Shown here piece by piece: positions 60,402 through 64,000 of a stretch of DNA of 64,000 nucleotides. Position 1 is the first letter of the stretch; each line of letters opens with the position of its first letter. The translations under genes and the position numbers were made by a program. Under the pieces are notes generated by a model. It saw only the letters and a program-made list of their open reading frames with translations, ran no database searches and was not told where the DNA came from. Origin of the DNA: Pseudoduganella namucuonensis (GTDB lineage Bacteria; Pseudomonadota; Gammaproteobacteria; Burkholderiales; Burkholderiaceae_D); assembly GCF_900116645.1 (NCBI RefSeq), contig NZ_FPBO01000010.1:1-64000 (forward strand), given 5' to 3'.

Positions 60402-60938
60402 ATGGCTGAATCCACACTGTCACCACCCGCCGGCATCGATACGGCAGCCATCCGCGCGGCCGCGCAAAACCTCGCCGACGGTCCCGTCACGGTCGGCTAC
60501 AAGGGCGACCGCGAGGCGGTCATCAAGCTGCTCAACGGCGCCCTGGCCACCGAACTGGTCTGCATCCTGCGCTACAAGCGCCACTATTACACGGTGACCG
60601 GCGCCCAGAACGCCGGCGTCAAGGCCGAATTCCTCGAGCATGCACTGGAGGAACAGGAACACGCGGATTGGCTGGCTGAGCGTATCATTCAGTTGAATGG
60701 CGAACCCGATTTTAATCCGGCAACATTGCTCGAGCGTAGCCATGCCGAGTATGATGAGTCAGGGGAGGTGCAATCGATGATACGCGCCAACCTGATCGCG
60801 GAAAGGGTGGCCATCGAGTCCTACCGCCAGATGATCGAGCAGATCGGCGACACCGATCCGACGACCCGCCAGTTGTTGATCAAAATCATGGCGGTGGAAG
60901 AGGAACACGCCGACGATATGCGCGACCTGCTGGCTTAG
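60402..60938 (+). CDS. Ferritin-like / bacterioferritin-type protein
   Basis: The 178-residue four-helix bundle has diiron ligands in pattern: ATELVCILRYKRHYY (helix A), EHALEEQEHADWLAERI (helix B), AERVAIESYRQMIEQI (helix C) and AVEEEHADDMRDLL (helix D). It likely stores iron or detoxifies peroxide during stress. AAGGAAGCATC precedes the ATG. A segment around 60650-60780 has lower GC and different codon use from its surroundings. Confidence 0.88.
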   Translation: MAESTLSPPAGIDTAAIRAAAQNLADGPVTVGYKGDREAVIKLLNGALATELVCILRYKRHYYTVTGAQNAGVKAEFLEHALEEQEHADWLAERIIQLNGEPDFNPATLLERSHAEYDESGEVQSMIRANLIAERVAIESYRQMIEQIGDTDPTTRQLLIKIMAVEEEHADDMRDLLA

Positions 60939-60994
60939 TTTTTCCCCGCGGTAACGGTTTCACCCACAACTCATCACAACGACAGGAGTCAATC

Positions 60995-61297
60995 ATGCTG
61001 GAAAATAATATCAGTACCGTGAACAATGACGTGAAAACTCTGGTCAAGGACGCGCAGGCCCTGTTCACCGCGGCCACCGCGCTGACGGGCGAAAAGGCCG
61101 AGGAGCTGCGCGGCCGCGGCATGCGCGCGCTGGACACGGCACTGGCCAAGGCCCACGAGGCGCAGCAAAGCGCGGTCGCCGCCGGCAAACAGGTGGCGCA
61201 ATCGACCGACGCCTACGTCAAGGAAAACCCGTGGCGTTCGATCGCGCTGGCGGCCGGCGTCGGCCTGCTGGTGGGCGTGATTGTGGGCCGCAAGTAA
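60995..61297 (+). CDS. ElaB/YqjD-family (DUF883) ribosome-associated membrane protein
   Basis: The 100-residue protein follows the YqjD/ElaB pattern: N-terminal helices (TLVKDAQALFTAATALTGEKAEELR), then VKENPWRSIALAAGVGLLVGVIVGRK, a C-terminal membrane anchor with the ENPW signature. E. coli homologues tether ribosomes to the membrane in stationary phase. First of a three-gene set matching yqjD-yqjE-yqjK. GACAGGAGTCAATC precedes the ATG. Confidence 0.92.
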   Translation: MLENNISTVNNDVKTLVKDAQALFTAATALTGEKAEELRGRGMRALDTALAKAHEAQQSAVAAGKQVAQSTDAYVKENPWRSIALAAGVGLLVGVIVGRK

Positions 61298-61318
61298 TCC
61301 GGCGTGGCAGGAGCTGAC

Positions 61319-61699
61319 ATGGAACAATCCGCGCCACCCCACCCCGGTCTGATCGGCTCCCTGGCCGGGGTCGCCCGCAACACCGCGCGGCTGGTCTTGT
61401 CGCGCATCGAACTGGCCGCGCTGGAATTGTCCGAGGCGCGCGGGCACTTGGGCGAGCTGGCCCTGGTGTGCGCGCTGGCGCTGCTGGCCGGCTGGTTCGC
61501 CATCGCCTTCACCACCGCCACCATCATTTTCCTCGCCTGGGAAGCCATGGGCTGGAAGATCCTGCTGGTGCTGGCGGGCGTGTTCATCGCCATCACGATC
61601 GCGCTGGTGATGTCCGCGCGCGGCATGCTCAAGCAGGGCAAGCTGGCGTTGCCGGTCACGATGTCGGAGCTCAAGGCCGACCGCGACATGTTGCTCTAA
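61319..61699 (+). CDS. YqjE-like phage-holin-superfamily membrane protein
   Basis: The 126-residue protein has two central TMs (about 49-70 and 73-95) and matches YqjE (holin_3_6-like) in position and pattern (GSLAGVARNTARLVLSRIELAALELSEAR). It is not a lysis holin. The start at 61319 is preferred over GTG 61304, because AGGAG then sits at proper spacing. Confidence 0.88.
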   Translation: MEQSAPPHPGLIGSLAGVARNTARLVLSRIELAALELSEARGHLGELALVCALALLAGWFAIAFTTATIIFLAWEAMGWKILLVLAGVFIAITIALVMSARGMLKQGKLALPVTMSELKADRDMLL

Positions 61700-61711
61700 C
61701 CGGGAGAGTCC

Positions 61712-62101
61712 ATGAGCAAGGAAAACGACGGCGCGGCCTTGTCCGCCGCCAAGGAAAAGCTGGTGCGCGAAGGCGAGCTGTACCGCGTCAGCGTGCTGCA
61801 CGCCCGGCACCAGGTGGCGCACGCGCTGCGCCCGGACCAGCTGGTGCACGGCGCGCTGGACCACGCGATCGGCGTGGTCCAGCACCGGCTGGCCGGTTTG
61901 CTGGGCAAGGGCGACGGCGCCCCCGCCGTCGGTGGCTTGGCGGGCATCGCCGGGCTGGCCGGTGGGCTGAGCCTGCCGAAGGTGCTGCCCTACGCGATCC
62001 GCATCGGCTCGTTCATCGTGCGGCGCCGGCTGATCAAGCCGGCGCTGGCGGTGGCCGCGGTGGCCGCGATCGGCGGCGCCTGGCTGATGCGGCGCAAATA
62101 G
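61712..62101 (+). CDS. YqjK-like protein
   Basis: The 129-residue protein has a charged N-terminus (AALSAAKEKLVREGELYRVSVLHAR), a glycine-rich stretch (about 70-95) and a C-terminal hydrophobic helix ending AWLMRRK. Its place after ElaB/YqjD and YqjE genes points to the YqjK slot, although sequence similarity is weak. A terminator follows. Confidence 0.78.
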   Translation: MSKENDGAALSAAKEKLVREGELYRVSVLHARHQVAHALRPDQLVHGALDHAIGVVQHRLAGLLGKGDGAPAVGGLAGIAGLAGGLSLPKVLPYAIRIGSFIVRRRLIKPALAVAAVAAIGGAWLMRRK

Positions 62102-62121
62102 CGGCGCCCGCGCGCGAGACT

Positions 62122-62154
62122 AGCCCTCCAGGCATGGCCTGGAGGGCTTTTTTC
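62122..62154 (+). terminator. Terminator of the elaB/yqjD-yqjE-yqjK operon
   Basis: Perfect 12-bp stem AGCCCTCCAGGC (62122-62133) / GCCTGGAGGGCT (62137-62148), ATG loop, six T. Confidence 0.9.
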
Positions 62155-62170
62155 CTTTGGGGAAGGAAGG

Positions 62171-62220
62171 AAAAAGGGGTCAGGTTCGGTATTTTTAAAT
62201 ACCGAACCTGACCCCTTTTT
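62171..62220. repeat. Near-perfect palindrome with GGGGTCAG ends (REP-like)
   Basis: 24-base arms (62171-62194 and 62197-62220), two-base loop, starting AAAAAGGGGTCAGGTTCGGT. It lies between the yqjK-like terminator and a convergent gene and would fold as a bidirectional terminator. Confidence 0.87.
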
Positions 62221-62225
62221 TTTGC

Positions 62226-62570
62226 TCAGCGGCCGCTGGTTTCGTAGCGTTGCATGTTGTTGGCGTCGGCGTGCAGCTGGCGCATATTGCCCATGTCGGC
62301 CTGGTAGGTGGCCTGGGCCTCGTGCATGCAGTCGCGGCGCTCGTCGGCCGGCATCTGCCGGCAGGCGGTGCGGGCCTCGGCCAGCGCGGCGCCGATCTCC
62401 TTGCGCAGCGTGCGCAGCTGCGCCGCCGTGGTGCGGTCCGCCTTGTGCCAGCGGGCGGGATCGCCGCGCTGGAGTTCCTGGCGTTGGTGGGCCGCCACTT
62501 CGGGCGGCGTGACTTGCGCCTGCGCGGCGCAGCAGGCGGCCAGCAGGGCCGCGGCGAGGATTTTGTTCAT
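62226..62570 (-). CDS. Hypothetical periplasmic helical protein (114 aa)
   Basis: Not a recognised family. It has a signal peptide (MNKILAAALLAACCAAQAQ) and a charged helical body with two cysteines (TACRQMPADERRDCMHEAQA). It is followed on the minus strand by the REP-like palindrome. The ATG follows AAGGGAGTTCCATC; it is 12 bases after the DUF3309 stop, so likely the same transcript. Confidence 0.78.
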   Translation of the reverse strand: MNKILAAALLAACCAAQAQVTPPEVAAHQRQELQRGDPARWHKADRTTAAQLRTLRKEIGAALAEARTACRQMPADERRDCMHEAQATYQADMGNMRQLHADANNMQRYETSGR

Positions 62571-62582
62571 GATGGAACTCCC

Positions 62583-62735
62583 TTAAAGTCGGCCGGTCAG
62601 CAGCATGACCAGCAGGATCAGCACGATGACGCCCGCGATGCCACTGGGCGCATAGCCCCAGTTGCGGCTGTGTGGCCAGGCCGGCAGCGCGCCGATCAAT
62701 AGCAGAACCAGAACGATGAGGATGATGGTGCCCAT
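62583..62735 (-). CDS. DUF3309-family small membrane protein
   Basis: A 50-residue protein, two hydrophobic segments (TIILIVLVLLLIGALPAW and GIAGVIVLILLVMLL) around HSRNWGYAPSG, the DUF3309 signature. The ATG follows GAAGGAGCAACGCC. Function unknown; common in stress clusters of Proteobacteria. Confidence 0.88.
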   Translation of the reverse strand: MGTIILIVLVLLLIGALPAWPHSRNWGYAPSGIAGVIVLILLVMLLTGRL

Positions 62736-62783
62736 GGCGTTGCTCCTTCAGTGTGGTGGCGGATGTCTTGCCGGTATGGGGTG

Positions 62784-63227
62784 TTAGTAACGGTAGACGC
62801 GGCCGTCGACCATGCGCACGCGGTTGCCCACGCGCAGGTCGTAGACGCTGTCCTGGTTCACGGTGCGGTAGTCGCCGTTGTCCATGCGCACGCTGATCTG
62901 GTAGGCGTCGTATGGCTGGTTGCGGTTGCGCTCCACGCTGTTGCCGACCACCGCGCCACCTATGGCGCCGGCGGCGGTGGCGGCCGTGCGGCCGCTGCCG
63001 GAACCGATCTGATTACCGGCCAGTGCGCCGATCAGGCCGCCGGCGACCGCGCCGACGCCACTGGTGGCGGGATCGATCCGGACCACCTGGATCGAGTCGA
63101 TCACCCCGTAGGTGGCGGCGTTGCCCATCGACGAGTAGTTGGTGTCGTACACCGGCTGGGAGGAGCAGCCTGCGAGCAGGGCCGAGGCGGCGATCATCAG
63201 GGCCGAAAGCGTGTGTGTAGTCTTCAT
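62784..63227 (-). CDS. Glycine-zipper 2TM (SlyB/PcP-like) lipoprotein
   Basis: The 147-residue lipoprotein has LLAGC at the lipidation site, a glycine-zipper pair (AVAGGLIGALAGNQIGSGSG, AGAIGGAVVGNSVE) and a C-terminal beta domain (DAYQISVRMDNGDYRTVNQD) like that of the protein at 54559-55227. It is probably outer-membrane anchored. The ATG follows AGGAGAACAAC. The promoter region holds a GTGCG-type site. Confidence 0.88.
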   Translation of the reverse strand: MKTTHTLSALMIAASALLAGCSSQPVYDTNYSSMGNAATYGVIDSIQVVRIDPATSGVGAVAGGLIGALAGNQIGSGSGRTAATAAGAIGGAVVGNSVERNRNQPYDAYQISVRMDNGDYRTVNQDSVYDLRVGNRVRMVDGRVYRY

Positions 63228-63496
63228 GTTGTTCTCCTGAAAAGTGTGTAGCCAGCATAGTCAGCCGCCGCACGACGGTCTGTGCGATGCCGCACCTAGT
63301 GCCCGGTGACTTTCCGGGCGCTTTGTGGCGTCCTTATCGAAAAAACATTTCTATGTTCGATACCGTACAGATAGCGCAAGCCAACTCGGTGACACTGCAT
63401 TCAAGGCCCGCGCTTCGCGGGCTGCAATGTCCCCAGTCCGGCTCAGGCCTGCTGGCTTACTGCTCTCGTGAGCACTGCTAACCAAGGAGAAACACC
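63228..63496. other. Divergent promoter region, 269 bases
   Basis: Non-coding stretch between the SlyB-like and BON genes. It contains the GTGCG-type palindrome at 63282-63295 and a GC hairpin (GCCCGC / GCGGGC) near 63408-63421. I see no gene or RNA in it. Confidence 0.6.
63282..63295. promoter_or_regulatory. GTGCG-type palindrome, perfect copy
   Basis: GTGCG-ATGC-CGCAC, a perfect inverted repeat in the divergent promoter between the SlyB-like lipoprotein gene and the BON-domain gene, 55 bases from the former's start. Confidence 0.65.
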
Positions 63497-63811
63497 ATGA
63501 AAATCACTCAAAAAATCGCCAGCGCCGTGTTTACCGCCGCCACCGTGTTCGCCGTCGTCGGCTGCGCCTCCACGCCCACCAAGGAAGGCACCGGCGAATA
63601 TGTCGACGACACCGTGCTGACCACCAAGGTGAAGGCCAGCATCTTCAACGAGCCGACCCTGAAAGCCACCGAGATCAACGTGGAAACCTTCAAGGGCACC
63701 GTGCAGCTGAGCGGTTTCGTGGCCCAGCCCGGCGACATCACCAAGGCCGGCGAGATCGCCCGCGGCGTCAAAGGCGTGAAGGAAGTGAAGAACGACATCC
63801 GCGTCAAGTAA
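63497..63811 (+). CDS. BON-domain lipoprotein, paralogue 2
   Basis: The 104-residue lipoprotein (lipobox VVGC) has one BON domain (GEYVDDTVLTTKVKASIF, GTVQLSGFVAQPGDITKAG) and ends IRVK. Residue-by-residue it is nearly the same as the BON protein at 56421-56732, so the two are recent or constrained paralogues. The ATG follows AAGGAGAAACACC. Confidence 0.92.
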   Translation: MKITQKIASAVFTAATVFAVVGCASTPTKEGTGEYVDDTVLTTKVKASIFNEPTLKATEINVETFKGTVQLSGFVAQPGDITKAGEIARGVKGVKEVKNDIRVK

Positions 63812-63873
63812 GCGGCGCGGCAAGCGGCCGGCGCGCCACCCCACCGCGCCGGCGGCTCAACAGGACCTACCCC

Positions 63874-64000
63874 ATGACGCCCGCAGAATCCGCCCCTCCC
63901 AGCAACGACGACACGACCCCGCCGCATTCCGGCCCCGTAGCCGACCCCTTGGCCGACCCCTTACCCGGCCCCTTACCCGGCCCCTTGGCCGATCCCGCCG
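63874..64000 (+). CDS. Start of a proline-rich protein (cut by the window end)
   Basis: An open frame begins ATGACGCCC with moderate spacing from AGGACC and runs off the window after 42 codons. The product so far is Pro/Asp-rich and low complexity, with repeats of DPLxxPLP. Proline-rich N-terminal tails occur before many membrane proteins, but the identity cannot be told. Confidence 0.45.
   Translation, partial: MTPAESAPPSNDDTTPPHSGPVADPLADPLPGPLPGPLADPA

Overview
The window is a high-GC betaproteobacterial chromosome segment. Gene content and porin/recombinase/regulator types suggest an Oxalobacteraceae-like bacterium (Massilia, Duganella or Janthinobacterium relatives). That placement is inferred from protein families and composition, not from a marker gene.

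Layout. 1-352: edge of an IS1595-type insertion sequence and a terminator. 0.37-8.2 kb: a cstA-ybdD carbon-starvation/pyruvate uptake operon divergent from a Cache-domain histidine kinase and NarL-type regulator, then an HDOD protein and a PAS-GGDEF-EAL c-di-GMP enzyme. 8.2-8.4 kb: tRNA-Ser(UGA) followed by an inverted, hairpin-interrupted copy of its own 3' end. 8.8-18.4 kb: a secreted SGNH hydrolase, a GH2 glycosidase, a D-lactate dehydrogenase-like enzyme, a small Ser/Gly/Lys protein, a hybrid kinase and a chemoreceptor.

18.5-41.0 kb: the main element. It is a P2-order contractile tail cluster with spike V, W, J, I, a very large fibre, sheath, tube, E/E', tape measure, U, X, D, two holin-like proteins and lysozyme. 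It has no capsid, portal, terminase, integrase or replication gene, so it reads as a tailocin (R-type phage-tail-like bacteriocin) rather than a prophage. It is headed by a self-cleaving S24 repressor facing an activator-like gene across a compact operator region, resembling the PrtR/PrtN control of pyocins. A strong promoter and two back-to-back terminators precede the first tail gene, which suggests control by antitermination.

41.0-52.1 kb: housekeeping and accessory genes: quinone oxidoreductase/LysR pair, a small gene behind two overlapping LexA boxes, a catalase-like protein, PAP2 phosphatase, lipid kinase, phosphoesterase, phospholipase-D lipoprotein, Gcr-type membrane protein and a CoA-transferase. 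52.2-64.0 kb: a dense envelope-stress neighbourhood (porin, glycine-zipper proteins, BON lipoproteins, AsmA, OmpA/DUF4398 lipoproteins, ferritin-like protein, ElaB/YqjD-YqjE-YqjK set, tiny membrane proteins) around a Crp/Fnr-type regulator. Seven intergenic copies of a palindrome, GTGCG-N4-CGCAC and close variants, sit in front of these genes and suggest one shared regulon.
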